Origin: Mediterraneibacter hominis
GTDB taxonomy: Bacteria > Bacillota > Clostridia > Lachnospirales > Lachnospiraceae
NCBI RefSeq assembly: GCF_014287475.1
Contig: NZ_JACOPF010000002.1
Location: 434,001 to 498,000, forward strand
DNA: 64,000 nt
Direction of reading: 5' to 3'
Numbering within the stretch: the stretch's first letter is position 1; each line of letters opens with the position of its first letter. Shown here one piece after another: positions 24,191-33,381 of the stretch. Under the pieces are notes generated by a model, which searched no databases, was not told where the DNA came from, and saw nothing but the letters and a program-made list of their open reading frames with translations. Position numbers and translations under genes: made by a program.

Positions 24191-25950
24191 TTATTTTGTT
24201 CCTCCTTAGGCGGCAGCGGAAATATCGGCGCGCAATCTTCTTTGAGAGGTAAGTATATCAAAGCGCAGGCGCCTCCTGCCGGTTTGTTATAAAAAGCAAA
24301 TCGATAATGTGATTTATAAATAAGAGAGACTCTATGCTTCAGATTTGAAATCCCTACATGCTCTCTTGCAAATAAATCATATTCAGAATTGTTTAACCGT
24401 TCCAGGACATCCGGAGCATATCCTATTCCGTTGTCGCTTAATAAAATTTGCATGACAGTTTGTCCGTCCAGTACTGTAGATTCAATTTTTACATCAAAAA
24501 TAAGCAGCTTTCCCGATTGCTTATTATATTTTGCGGTGTTCTCAAGAAATGTTTGGATAAGGAGGGAGGGAACCTGATATTTCAGCAGAGTCTCATCTGC
24601 CTGTATATTAAGGATAAAGGGATTTACACGATCTAAAAGTATTATATTATAGTAATCATTGACTTCAGTCAGTTCTGATTGCAGGGTGACAAGCTTTAAA
24701 TTGTCGTGAAAAATATATCGAAGATGATTTGAAAATGCGATAATCATCCTTTGCATCTTCATATATTCTTTGCTTTCCAGCATATTATAAAGACTTTTTA
24801 AGCAGTTCACGAAAAAGTGAGAGTTTGTCTGCAGCTGATAGTATTGTAACCGAGCGTGATTTTTTTCAAATGCTTCTGCCTGCTTTTCATTTGTCAAAAT
24901 AATTTTCTGATTAATCAGATGTGCCAGAGCAAGGTTAATATTCTGATATTCGATGATATTGCTGTGACTGTATTCTAAAAAAGAAGACGGATCGTTTTGT
25001 TCCAAATGCTTGGTGGCGGCATTAATCCTGTCTAATGGATAAAGTAATATTTTGTTAAAGGAATAAAAAGTATAAATGAAAATTACGCAAGACAGGAGTG
25101 CGAGTATCACAAATAAAGCAGTGGCAACTTTGGCAAACTGTCCAATATAATTTGAGCGAAAAAGACAGAACATACTGATATCGGTGCCGCTTATGGGAGC
25201 GGTCATAATATAATGTTCAGAAAAGAAGTGGTTTTCGGGCTCCTTTAATTCTTTAAGCGTAATATTTTTGAGGGGGGGGGTACTGTGTTCAACCATTAAT
25301 TTGTCATCACTAAAAAACCCGAACTGTATAGAATTAAAATCGGGTTCATTATATTCTAAAAATTCATAATTTTCCAAATCAATTACAGTACAGACGTATA
25401 CATCCCGAACCTTTAACGCTTTCATAAGAACAGGGTGATATCCTTCTTCAAACAGAAGCCATCTGTTATAATCCCCGTGCGCCTTATCCAGCCAATACGC
25501 CTTTAAAAGATCTTTTAACTGATAAATATAGTGAGGGGCGTCATGGAAGAATGATTTTCCGGAAACTGCGGCGGAAACATTCTGCTCTTGATCAAATATA
25601 AAGATGCTTTCATAAGGAGTTACCTGGCGCTTCAGCATTTCAGTAACATTATATTGCAGAATCACTTTTTCAGTATCCTGAAGATTTTTTAAGGTCAGCA
25701 GTTGGAAAGACTGATCTGAATAACATAATTTTTGCTGAAATGAGGCACATTTGCTCATTTCTGTTTCCAATGACTGTGAGTAATAATCTATAGTGGCGGA
25801 TGTATTATATCTCATTTGCGTAAAGTATGAGTTTACCATAATTATACAATAAAGAATAAGTATAACGGATGTACATGAAAACAGAACCAGAAAGTACCGA
25901 TATAAAAATTTCCGCAGGGAATAGGGAACTTTTTTCTTAAAAAAAATCAT
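24187..25950 (-). CDS. YesM-type sensor histidine kinase
   Basis: A 587-residue membrane kinase. One transmembrane helix lies near residues 15-38 and a second near 270-295; the roughly 230 residues between them form an extracellular sensor. A HAMP-like linker follows, then the phospho-acceptor histidine in TNSHFFVNCLKSL, and an ATP-binding domain with NTAKYNKQ (N box), SDNGIGYAP and GISNLKHR (G boxes). It pairs with the YesN-like regulator directly downstream. Such pairs in Firmicutes usually control oligosaccharide uptake via LplABC-type transporters, and one is encoded at 38880-41630. The gene contains a C9 run on the coding strand (25272-25280) within the sensor region, in frame as sequenced. 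Confidence 0.92.
   Translation of the reverse strand: MIFFKKKVPYSLRKFLYRYFLVLFSCTSVILILYCIIMVNSYFTQMRYNTSATIDYYSQSLETEMSKCASFQQKLCYSDQSFQLLTLKNLQDTEKVILQYNVTEMLKRQVTPYESIFIFDQEQNVSAAVSGKSFFHDAPHYIYQLKDLLKAYWLDKAHGDYNRWLLFEEGYHPVLMKALKVRDVYVCTVIDLENYEFLEYNEPDFNSIQFGFFSDDKLMVEHSTPPLKNITLKELKEPENHFFSEHYIMTAPISGTDISMFCLFRSNYIGQFAKVATALFVILALLSCVIFIYTFYSFNKILLYPLDRINAATKHLEQNDPSSFLEYSHSNIIEYQNINLALAHLINQKIILTNEKQAEAFEKNHARLQYYQLQTNSHFFVNCLKSLYNMLESKEYMKMQRMIIAFSNHLRYIFHDNLKLVTLQSELTEVNDYYNIILLDRVNPFILNIQADETLLKYQVPSLLIQTFLENTAKYNKQSGKLLIFDVKIESTVLDGQTVMQILLSDNGIGYAPDVLERLNNSEYDLFAREHVGISNLKHRVSLIYKSHYRFAFYNKPAGGACALIYLPLKEDCAPIFPLPPKEEQNK
25272..25280 (-). repeat. C9 homopolymer tract inside the sensor kinase gene
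   Basis: Nine consecutive G on the plus strand (C on the coding strand) encode part of STPPL in the extracellular sensor domain. The frame is intact here, but a slip of one base would truncate the kinase. Confidence 0.9.
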
Positions 25951-25963
25951 GAAAACACCTCTG

Positions 25964-26068
25964 TGTAACGTTTACATATATTTACATGTATTATACTAGC
26001 AAAGGGAAAACCTTAAGTCAAGAAAACGATAAAATAAGACGGAAAAACGAAAGTGTAAACGTTTGACA
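25964..26068. promoter_or_regulatory. Two LacI/CcpA-like operator motifs in the divergent intergenic region
   Basis: TGTAACGTTTACA (25964-25976) lies just upstream of the kinase ribosome site, and TGTAAACGTTTGACA (26054-26068) lies 46 bp before the esterase start. Both are close to the TGTAAACGTTTACA type of site bound by LacI-family proteins and CcpA, though neither is perfect: the first lacks one base, the second has one extra. The LacI-family fusion encoded at 33382 is a candidate binder. No convincing -35/-10 pair was identified in this region. Confidence 0.5.
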
Positions 26069-26113
26069 ATATGAGAAGATAAGAATAGAAAACAGTAAAA
26101 AGGAGGAAACGAA

Positions 26114-26884
26114 ATGGCGTATTTAGAACTAAATGCTTTATCCGTAATTTTATGCGGTTCCTTTCGTGCCAATGTTTATCTGCCGGAAATGGATAAACTA
26201 AATCTTAAAGATGAAAGACATGAAAAGAAATACCCGGTATTATGGCTTCTTCACAGCGAAGGAGGGAGCTGTCTGGACTGGAACAAAACAATGGCGGAAG
26301 CATGCGCCGCCGAATATGGAATTATTATTGTCGCTCCTGACGCGCAGCACTCTCTGTGTACAAATATGGAGTACGGACCGAAGTATGAAGACTTTCTCGC
26401 TAAAGAGCTGCCAGGCATTGTAAGGAATAATCTGCCGGCAGCAAAGGAAGCAGAAAAGAATTGGATCGGCGGCGTTGGGACAGGGGCTTATGGAGCAGTA
26501 AAAGCGGCTATAAAACATCCGGAGGTATTTTCCAAATGTATCGCGCTGGACGGAATTTTTGACATGGAAAAAATCTGCAGACAGGCAGAGGAAGACAAGC
26601 CGACAGGTATTTTCCATAAGGAGGAATCTTTAAAAGCAGTTTTTGGAAGTCTGCAGGCGTTTAAGAATAGTGAGCATGATATATATGCGCTTGCGGAAAA
26701 ATGCGGCAAAGGTAAGTTTTATATTGCAGGGACAGACACATCACCTTATGCAGATGAAAGAAAACGCCTGGCAGAGAGATTGAAAGAAAAAGCATACTAT
26801 GTAAGAACAGAAGGGGAAATTATGAATTTTGGAGAGCCTGTGGCGCTAAAGAACGCGGTCAGATGGCTGCTTGATAAAAAATAG
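26114..26884 (+). CDS. Esterase-like alpha/beta-hydrolase, catalytic residues lost
   Basis: A 256-residue paralogue of the esterase-D-like proteins in this locus. It keeps the fold pattern: YPVLWLLH followed by a DW pair, IIIVAPDA, and an HPEVFSKCIALDG block. The nucleophile elbow reads GGVGTGAYGA, with Gly at residue 122 where Ser is expected, and the region that should carry the catalytic His (GGHNWEFW-like) reads EGEIMNFGEP. The oxyanion glycines are also changed. It looks like a pseudoenzyme retained as an intact gene, first in the operon and immediately followed by an apparently active paralogue. Confidence 0.8.
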   Translation: MAYLELNALSVILCGSFRANVYLPEMDKLNLKDERHEKKYPVLWLLHSEGGSCLDWNKTMAEACAAEYGIIIVAPDAQHSLCTNMEYGPKYEDFLAKELPGIVRNNLPAAKEAEKNWIGGVGTGAYGAVKAAIKHPEVFSKCIALDGIFDMEKICRQAEEDKPTGIFHKEESLKAVFGSLQAFKNSEHDIYALAEKCGKGKFYIAGTDTSPYADERKRLAERLKEKAYYVRTEGEIMNFGEPVALKNAVRWLLDKK

Positions 26885-26900
26885 AAGGAGGAGAGAAGAG

Positions 26901-27710
26901 ATGGCAAATTTCAGGCTGCACTATTTTTCAGAAGTGCTTCAGATGAACGTAGGAGTCAATGTAATTATTCCGGAAAATACATGGGGACATTCTCTGGCGG
27001 ATCGTCCGGAAGGATACCGTTATCCGGTATTATGGCTCCAGTCAGGCGGAGGCTTCGACTATACAGACTGGCAGAGATACACTGCGCTGGAATTGTATGC
27101 GGCTGAAGCGGGAGTGGCAGTTGTCTGCAGCGGGACATACTGTTCTGGATATATGGATACGAAACACGGAGACTTCAAATACTTTACACAGCTTTCTGTA
27201 GAGACACCGGCAGTAGTACGGCATCTGTTTCCTCTGTCAGAAAAACCGGAAGAAAATTATATAGCCGGTTTCTCCATGGGCGGGTATGGAACATTGAAAT
27301 GGATGCTGCGTGATCCGGAAAAATTTGCTGCGTTCGGTCTGTTTTCCGGAATTAAGAATGTACCGGAAATGATCCCGGAAAAAGAAGACAGAGAAGATCC
27401 GCTTTATATGTTTGCCGCCGCATTCGGGGACGCCAAAAATACATTGGGAACAGAAGACGACGTGGTCTATATGCTGAAGAAACAGTTGGCGGCGGGAAAG
27501 AAAATGCCGAAAGGCTATATGGCTACAGGCGTTGAAGATACGCACTATGAAGATAATGTCGCTTTCATGGATAAATACGAATCCATGGGGCTGAAGTTTG
27601 AAAGGGTTATCGATCACGGCGCGCACAACTGGGAATACTGCAACCGGCATGTCAAGAAATTCTTAGACTGGCTGGACATTCAGGAAACATTCCAAAGAGA
27701 TGCTGAATAA
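26901..27710 (+). CDS. Esterase-D-like alpha/beta-hydrolase (apparently active)
   Basis: A 269-residue putative esterase. The nucleophile is S125 in AGFSMGGYGT, the catalytic histidine is in DHGAHNWEYCNRH near the C-terminus, and the front block is YPVLWLQSGGG followed by TDW. It has no signal peptide, so it should act in the cytoplasm on short acyl esters. The frame opens inside the upstream gene at 26871, but GAAGGAGG sets the start at 26901. It is second in a run of five co-oriented hydrolase genes. Confidence 0.88.
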   Translation: MANFRLHYFSEVLQMNVGVNVIIPENTWGHSLADRPEGYRYPVLWLQSGGGFDYTDWQRYTALELYAAEAGVAVVCSGTYCSGYMDTKHGDFKYFTQLSVETPAVVRHLFPLSEKPEENYIAGFSMGGYGTLKWMLRDPEKFAAFGLFSGIKNVPEMIPEKEDREDPLYMFAAAFGDAKNTLGTEDDVVYMLKKQLAAGKKMPKGYMATGVEDTHYEDNVAFMDKYESMGLKFERVIDHGAHNWEYCNRHVKKFLDWLDIQETFQRDAE

Positions 27711-27725
27711 CAGGAGGGTGCATAG

Positions 27726-29243
27726 ATGGGAAAGATGATTTTAAGACCGGGAATACCAGATGATGATAATAGAGAGTATTTACCGGAGAAATTGAAAGAA
27801 TCTGAGATCGTAGTAAACGAGAATGGAAATAACTCCCAGCCATATCCAAAAAATTTGAGGGAGTTTCATGGCGTGATTGCAGACGGCATCACAGATGAAT
27901 GGTATGTGTATGTGCCGGACAGCTATTATCCCCTGAAGAAAACCCCGTTGGTGATATCCCTGCATGGAGGGATGATGACAGGCTGGGGACAGGCAGTATA
28001 TACTTCCTGGACTCTGGCAGCAGACAGAGACGGCTTTATCGTTATATTTCCGAATGCAAATTATAACAGATTCTGGCAAGTACAGTGGGGAACATGGGAG
28101 ACAGATCCAAATCAGCATACGCCCGGCTCTATGGAAGGGGAGCCGCCGGGAGTGCGTTCCTGCCCGAAAGATATAAACGAAAATCATGATATAAAACTGA
28201 TACTTGGACTGATTGACCTGATGAAGAAAACATATAACATTGATGAAGGAAGGATCTTCATGCAGGGTATGTCTATGGGAAATATGATGACCGGGCTGTT
28301 TGCAAGAAATTTCGGGAATGTGCTTGCAGGGGCGGCAGGCTCAGGGGCAGCGGCCTTCTTATCCCTGGTGTTTGATAAAGAAGAAAAGATTGTCAATGCA
28401 GGAGGGCCGCTTGCTGTCTGGCAGTCAAGACCTGAACTCAACGCAATTCCCCCTAAACGGGAATTGGAAAAGAAAGTGCATAAATATAACAGGCTGTATT
28501 GGATGCGGATCAATGAATGTGAGCATATTCCTCAGATTACAATTCAGGGAGAAAATAATCTTGCTTTTTACAAAGGAAAGAAAGCGGATATGGTCTATTA
28601 CGACATTAAAAACCGGGATCACGGACAAACATTTGACGATGCGGCATTAGTATGGGACTATCTTTTTTCCGGAATCAGAAGGGAAAAAGATGGAAGTATT
28701 GTATCTATACAGCCGGCGCGGGAGAGAAAAGGCGACACATTTGCTTTTGCTGTCACGACAGACAGCGCAAATGTGTGGTTTCACAACCATATTGAGAAAA
28801 TATCGGGGGCTGTGCGTAAGTGGAAGAAAATGAAGTACCACGGACTAGACGGCGGACAGAAAGTAAGAGGAGAATACCATATGGTACCGCTGTCGTTCTT
28901 AGCCAGAGCGTTTGAAGCGGAACTTACATATGAAGCAGAAAATCTGTCAGCATATATGCGGATGCCTGACGGAAGAACCTTACAATTTGTCAGAGGCAGC
29001 ATTGGCTGTGTTGCAGATAACATGCTGCTGCAGATGTACTGTGAGGCGCTGTGCCGCGAAGAAGAAATATATGTTTCCGCTGCATGGTTTTCAGAGATTA
29101 TATGTAATATGCATGTTTCGGAGTGTGAAGACGTCCTCTATGTGACAGACCATGCCAATAAACTGTCGGCAAATATGGCGGATCTGATAAAAGATATGCT
29201 GAAGGGCACCATTGTACCGGATAATTATGAACAGATGTTGTGA
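27726..29243 (+). CDS. PHB-depolymerase-like esterase with C-terminal stalk-like domain, paralogue 1
   Basis: A 505-residue protein. After a conserved N-terminal signature (PGIPDDDNREYLPEKLK, then VVNENGNNS), residues about 60-320 form an alpha/beta-hydrolase of the LpqC/PHB-depolymerase type: ISLHGG, FPNA, nucleophile in GMSMGN, and a histidine in KNRDHGQTFD. Residues about 350-500 resemble the copper-amine-oxidase N-terminal (stalk) domain, with VPLSFLARAF and ISFEWF-like segments (here VSAAWFSE) and a YVTDH end. No signal peptide is present although stalk domains are usually found on secreted proteins. Three more copies of this architecture are in the window (29259, 30770, 45796). Substrate unknown; acyl sugar or hydroxy-acid esters are likely. 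Confidence 0.75.
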   Translation: MGKMILRPGIPDDDNREYLPEKLKESEIVVNENGNNSQPYPKNLREFHGVIADGITDEWYVYVPDSYYPLKKTPLVISLHGGMMTGWGQAVYTSWTLAADRDGFIVIFPNANYNRFWQVQWGTWETDPNQHTPGSMEGEPPGVRSCPKDINENHDIKLILGLIDLMKKTYNIDEGRIFMQGMSMGNMMTGLFARNFGNVLAGAAGSGAAAFLSLVFDKEEKIVNAGGPLAVWQSRPELNAIPPKRELEKKVHKYNRLYWMRINECEHIPQITIQGENNLAFYKGKKADMVYYDIKNRDHGQTFDDAALVWDYLFSGIRREKDGSIVSIQPARERKGDTFAFAVTTDSANVWFHNHIEKISGAVRKWKKMKYHGLDGGQKVRGEYHMVPLSFLARAFEAELTYEAENLSAYMRMPDGRTLQFVRGSIGCVADNMLLQMYCEALCREEEIYVSAAWFSEIICNMHVSECEDVLYVTDHANKLSANMADLIKDMLKGTIVPDNYEQML

Positions 29244-29258
29244 GAGGAGGAACTGAAA

Positions 29259-30749
29259 ATGGAGAATAAAATTACGATATTACCGGGGACACCGGATGAC
29301 GCAAACAGGGAGTATTTGCCGGAGTCAATAAAAGGATCGGATATTGTAGTAAACGAGAATGGAAACAATTCTCAGCCATATCCCGAAAGACTGCTTGAAT
29401 TTCACGGTATCATGGGAAATGAGACGGAGGATGAATGGTATGAATATGTGCCGGAATGTTATGATCCGTCTAAAAAAACACCGCTTGTGTTCGCTATGCA
29501 CGGAGGACTGATGACCGGATGGGGGCAGGCGGTTTATACTTCCTGGACAATGATTGCTGAACGCGACAATGTAATCGTAGTATTTCCCAATGCCCATACC
29601 AGGAGGCTGTGGACACTGGAAGCGACAGAAGTAGAACGAAAAGCAGACGAACAGATGCCGGATGACATCAAACAGAATCTGGCAGATAATGCGAGTAATC
29701 CGGATATTAAACTAGTATTTGCGTTGCTTGCATATTTAAAGAAAAAATATAATATTGACGAAGAACGGATTTTTATGCAGGGGATGTCCAACGGGAATAT
29801 GTTTACCTCTCAATTTGCAAGATACTTTGGAAATATTCTGGCGGCAGCGTCAGGGGCAGGCGGCGGTACGCCAAATCCGCGGCTTTTATACCAGAACGGG
29901 AAGCTGAAAAATGAAGGCGGACCTGTGGGAATGTGGACTTCTATTCCAGAGAAGAATGGCTGTCCGCCCTGGTGTGAGTTTGAGGACAGGCTGATTTATC
30001 AATATACAAGAACATACTGGAACGAATTAAACGGATGTACGTCAGATCCTGAAATCAGCATTATTGGAGAAGATGCGTTTGCGTTCTATAAAGGAGAGAA
30101 GGCAGATACTGTATTTTTTGAAATAAAAAACAGGGATCACGGGCAGACATTAGATGAAGCAGCGATTGTGTGGGATTATTATTTCTCCGGACTCAGGAGA
30201 AAGCCAGACGGAAGTATTGTGGATGAAGGATCGCGTCTTCCACGTAAAGGAGACGCGTTTGCGATTGCGGTGTCCGATGGAAGCGCAGCAGCATGGGTGG
30301 CGAATAAACGGGTACAGATGAAGACACCGGCGATAAAGTGGCAAAAATTAAAATACCATGGATTAAACGGCGGGCAGAAAGTAAGAGGAGAATATATCTG
30401 TGTACCGATTTCTTTTATCGCTCAGGTGTTTGGACTTGAATATACATATGAAAAAGACGGGGCAGTTGCCTGGCTGTACCTGAAAGACAAAAGAGAATTA
30501 CAGTTTGCAAGGGGCAGCATTGGCTGCATCATCGATAACGATATCCGGTGTATGTATTGTGAAGCATTGCACAGAGACGGAGAGCTTTGCATTTCATTTG
30601 AATGGTTCGCGCGATACATAGCAAATCTATGTGCGTCTAAATGTGAGGATGTTCTGTACGTGACGGATCACCATGCCGAATTAGGAGAAAATATGGCGTT
30701 TCTTATCCATAATCTGCTGCATGATGTACAGGAGAAAGGTCTGCAATAG
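29259..30749 (+). CDS. PHB-depolymerase-like esterase with C-terminal stalk-like domain, paralogue 2
   Basis: A 496-residue paralogue of the protein at 27726, starting 15 bp after it with GAGAGGAGG. It keeps the N-terminal signature (NREYLPE and VVNENGNNS), MHGGLMTGWGQA, the nucleophile motif GMSNGN and the histidine in KNRDHGQTLD. The C-terminal stalk-like domain is present (KYHGLNGGQKVRGEY, RGSIGC, ISFEWF). The segment between the two ends of the hydrolase core differs from paralogue 1, which suggests a different substrate or acyl group. No export signal. Confidence 0.75.
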   Translation: MENKITILPGTPDDANREYLPESIKGSDIVVNENGNNSQPYPERLLEFHGIMGNETEDEWYEYVPECYDPSKKTPLVFAMHGGLMTGWGQAVYTSWTMIAERDNVIVVFPNAHTRRLWTLEATEVERKADEQMPDDIKQNLADNASNPDIKLVFALLAYLKKKYNIDEERIFMQGMSNGNMFTSQFARYFGNILAAASGAGGGTPNPRLLYQNGKLKNEGGPVGMWTSIPEKNGCPPWCEFEDRLIYQYTRTYWNELNGCTSDPEISIIGEDAFAFYKGEKADTVFFEIKNRDHGQTLDEAAIVWDYYFSGLRRKPDGSIVDEGSRLPRKGDAFAIAVSDGSAAAWVANKRVQMKTPAIKWQKLKYHGLNGGQKVRGEYICVPISFIAQVFGLEYTYEKDGAVAWLYLKDKRELQFARGSIGCIIDNDIRCMYCEALHRDGELCISFEWFARYIANLCASKCEDVLYVTDHHAELGENMAFLIHNLLHDVQEKGLQ

Positions 30750-30769
30750 AGAAAAGGAGGCAAGTATAT

Positions 30770-32245
30770 ATGGCAGAAGTAAAAATTTTGCCGGGAATAC
30801 CGGATGACGATAATAGGGAATACCTTCCCGAAAAATTAAAAAATACGGATATTGTTGTAAATGAAAACGGGAATAATTCTATCGTATATCCCAAACGACT
30901 GAAGGAATATAGGGAGATTGTCATTGATGGTGTAGAGGATACATGGTACGAGTATGTTCCAGATACATATGATGCAAAGAAAAAGACGCCGCTTGTTATA
31001 GGGCTTCATGGAGGACTGATGACCGGATGGGGGCATGCGGTGTATACTTCCTGGACGCTGGCGGCGGATCGGGAAGGATTTATCTGCCTTTTTCCTAATG
31101 CGCACGAAAAAAGAATGTGGGCAAATTACGGAGTGTTTGATAATTTTGACCCCGCGGCAGCTCCGGATCTGCCGATTGTCCAGCCGCCGGAAAATATAGA
31201 AGAGAATCACGACATGAATCTGATTCTGGCGCTGATCGAAAAGATGAAGGCAAAGTACTGCATTGACGAGGGCAGAATTTTTATGCAGGGGATGTCTATG
31301 GGCAATATTATGACAGGACAGTTTGCACGGCAATACGGCGATATTCTGGCAGGCGCCGCAGGCTCTGGCGGACCATGCGAACTGAAAAATCTGTTTGATA
31401 AAGAAGGAAATATTAAAAATAAGGCAGGACATCTGGCGATTTGGCAGTCCAGACCGGAAAAAAACGGACTTCCTCCGGGAAAAGAGTACGATGAATTTGA
31501 AATCAACAAAAAGAACCGCATATATTGGATGAAAATAAATGCGTGTGAACCAATTCCTCAGATCCGTATTATAGGAGAAGACAATTTTGCATTCTATAAA
31601 GGAGAAAAGGCGGATTTAGTCTATCTGGATATAAAGAACCGGGATCATGGGCAGACGCTGGATGAAGCATTTTTATACTGGGACTATCTGTTTTCTGGTA
31701 CAAGGCGTAACCCGGACGGTACGATTACACATGAAAAAAGCAAGATAGAAAGAACAGGCGACGCGTTTGGCATTGCAATGGCAGAAGGATACGACAGAGC
31801 GTGGTATAAAAACCAGATCGTGCCTTTACATACAAAAGTGGTGAGATGGAACAAGCTGAAATATCACGGACTAAATGGTAAAGAGCTGGTAAGAGGTTCT
31901 TATCTGTGTGTTCCGCTTTCTTTCCTTGCGGATGTATTTCAGGCATCTTACGAGGAAAAGGATAATGCTGCAGTTGTAGAAATGAGTCTGCCGGACGGGA
32001 GAAAATTACAGTTTGCAAGAGGCAGCATCGGCTGCGTGATTGACGATACGGTCAGAAGCATGTATTGCGAGGCGATTCAAAGAGAGGGAGAACTGCTTGT
32101 CTCAGTGGAATGGTTCGCAAAGTATTTTTATGGTCTGCAAGTATCTGAATGTAATGGAGTAACGTATATTACAGATCATTTTGCAGATTTGTCCACGTTC
32201 ATGGCAGATTTAATAAAAGATTTATTCAAGGGGGAAACGATATGA
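30770..32245 (+). CDS. PHB-depolymerase-like esterase with C-terminal stalk-like domain, paralogue 3
   Basis: A 491-residue paralogue with the same layout: signature PGIPDDDNREYLPEKLK, LHGGLMTGWGHA, nucleophile in GMSMGNIMTG, histidine in KNRDHGQTLDEA, then the stalk-like domain with VPLSFLADVF, RGSIGCV and VSVEWFAKYF. AAAGGAGG precedes the start. Its stop overlaps the start of the next hydrolase (ATGA), so they are translationally coupled. Cytoplasmic by absence of a signal peptide. Confidence 0.75.
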   Translation: MAEVKILPGIPDDDNREYLPEKLKNTDIVVNENGNNSIVYPKRLKEYREIVIDGVEDTWYEYVPDTYDAKKKTPLVIGLHGGLMTGWGHAVYTSWTLAADREGFICLFPNAHEKRMWANYGVFDNFDPAAAPDLPIVQPPENIEENHDMNLILALIEKMKAKYCIDEGRIFMQGMSMGNIMTGQFARQYGDILAGAAGSGGPCELKNLFDKEGNIKNKAGHLAIWQSRPEKNGLPPGKEYDEFEINKKNRIYWMKINACEPIPQIRIIGEDNFAFYKGEKADLVYLDIKNRDHGQTLDEAFLYWDYLFSGTRRNPDGTITHEKSKIERTGDAFGIAMAEGYDRAWYKNQIVPLHTKVVRWNKLKYHGLNGKELVRGSYLCVPLSFLADVFQASYEEKDNAAVVEMSLPDGRKLQFARGSIGCVIDDTVRSMYCEAIQREGELLVSVEWFAKYFYGLQVSECNGVTYITDHFADLSTFMADLIKDLFKGETI

Positions 32246-33348
32246 AAAAAGTAGCGGCATACACACATATAGACGATTACGGACAGACAGTTGACAGTCT
32301 GAAACTTATAGCAGATAATGAAATAAACAGCGAAGATGTGTCAGTTGAACTGCAGGGAAATTATTGTGATTTAAGCGGCAGGGCTTTGTCGAAAGGAATT
32401 TTGTCTGTAGAGAAAGAAAAGGACGGTATCAGGCTGACGGTGGATCCATTCTTATACAGATATGATTTTAAACTGACAGGTAAGATTGGAAACGAAAGAA
32501 TTGAAATTACAAAGGCAGAAATAGAGGAAGTCGTTGTAGAAGGACTGGATGCATTTACTGCAAAAAATGAACATGGAGTTCTTTACCGGTTATATGAACC
32601 GGAAGCATCATCACCCAGACCGCTTGTACTCTTTCTGCACGGAGGCGGAGAATGTGGCGGGGACAATCTTCTTCAGATGACAGGCACGCTTGGAGCATTA
32701 AAATTAGCGCAGAGATGGCCGGAGATGTATGTAATGGCGCCGCAGGCTCCGGCAGGGACCCTCAGCATGGAAGAAAATTTTGAGGTGATGAAAAAGAGAG
32801 GGAATCCGTTCCGCGTTGAGATAGGAATGACTCCCTTCGCGCTGAAAGGAGAGCGGGGCTGGAACAGGGACTATCTGGGAAAAGTGGCAGATATTATCCG
32901 GCATATGATTGCGGAGAGAAAAGTAGACGCAAGGAGAGTATACGTAATAGGTATGAGCATGGGAGGCGGCGGTACGATAAACGCAGTTTCTGCTGCCCCG
33001 GATTTATTTGCGGCGGCGCTTCCGATATGTCCAAGTATGAATGGAGAGAGTTATGCGCAGCTGCTGCACTGGCCCGAAGTACCTGTGTGGATTTCTACCG
33101 CGTATATGGATCATCAGCATGGACGGCATGCATACATTTTAAATGCATGCAGCAACTTGTGGGAAAAAGGCAGAAGAGATGTGAAATATACGATTTATCT
33201 TCCAGAAGAACTAGAAAAGTACGGAATAGGCACGACACAGGGACTCAATGAAAAGGAACTGGATGCGGAAAACCACAATAGCTGGATTTTAACATTACAT
33301 AACGAAAAGGGAATGTTAGACTGGATGATTTCCCATGTAAAAGAATAA
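32242..33348 (+). CDS. Alpha/beta-hydrolase with N-terminal beta domain (prolyl-oligopeptidase/esterase-like)
   Basis: A 368-residue protein. Residues about 1-110 look like a beta-rich domain; residues about 115-368 form an alpha/beta-hydrolase with PLVLFLHGGGECGGDN (oxyanion side), VMAPQAP, nucleophile in VIGMSMGGGGT, an acidic residue in STAYMDHQHG and a histidine in NHNSWIL. This layout resembles carboxylesterases that act on feruloyl or acetyl groups of plant polysaccharides, but no secretion signal is present. It is the last gene of the five-hydrolase run and is followed 33 bp later by the LacI fusion gene. Confidence 0.8.
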   Translation: MKKVAAYTHIDDYGQTVDSLKLIADNEINSEDVSVELQGNYCDLSGRALSKGILSVEKEKDGIRLTVDPFLYRYDFKLTGKIGNERIEITKAEIEEVVVEGLDAFTAKNEHGVLYRLYEPEASSPRPLVLFLHGGGECGGDNLLQMTGTLGALKLAQRWPEMYVMAPQAPAGTLSMEENFEVMKKRGNPFRVEIGMTPFALKGERGWNRDYLGKVADIIRHMIAERKVDARRVYVIGMSMGGGGTINAVSAAPDLFAAALPICPSMNGESYAQLLHWPEVPVWISTAYMDHQHGRHAYILNACSNLWEKGRRDVKYTIYLPEELEKYGIGTTQGLNEKELDAENHNSWILTLHNEKGMLDWMISHVKE

Positions 33349-33381
33349 AAGGGATAAATAAAAAAGAGGGTATTGTTTTAT

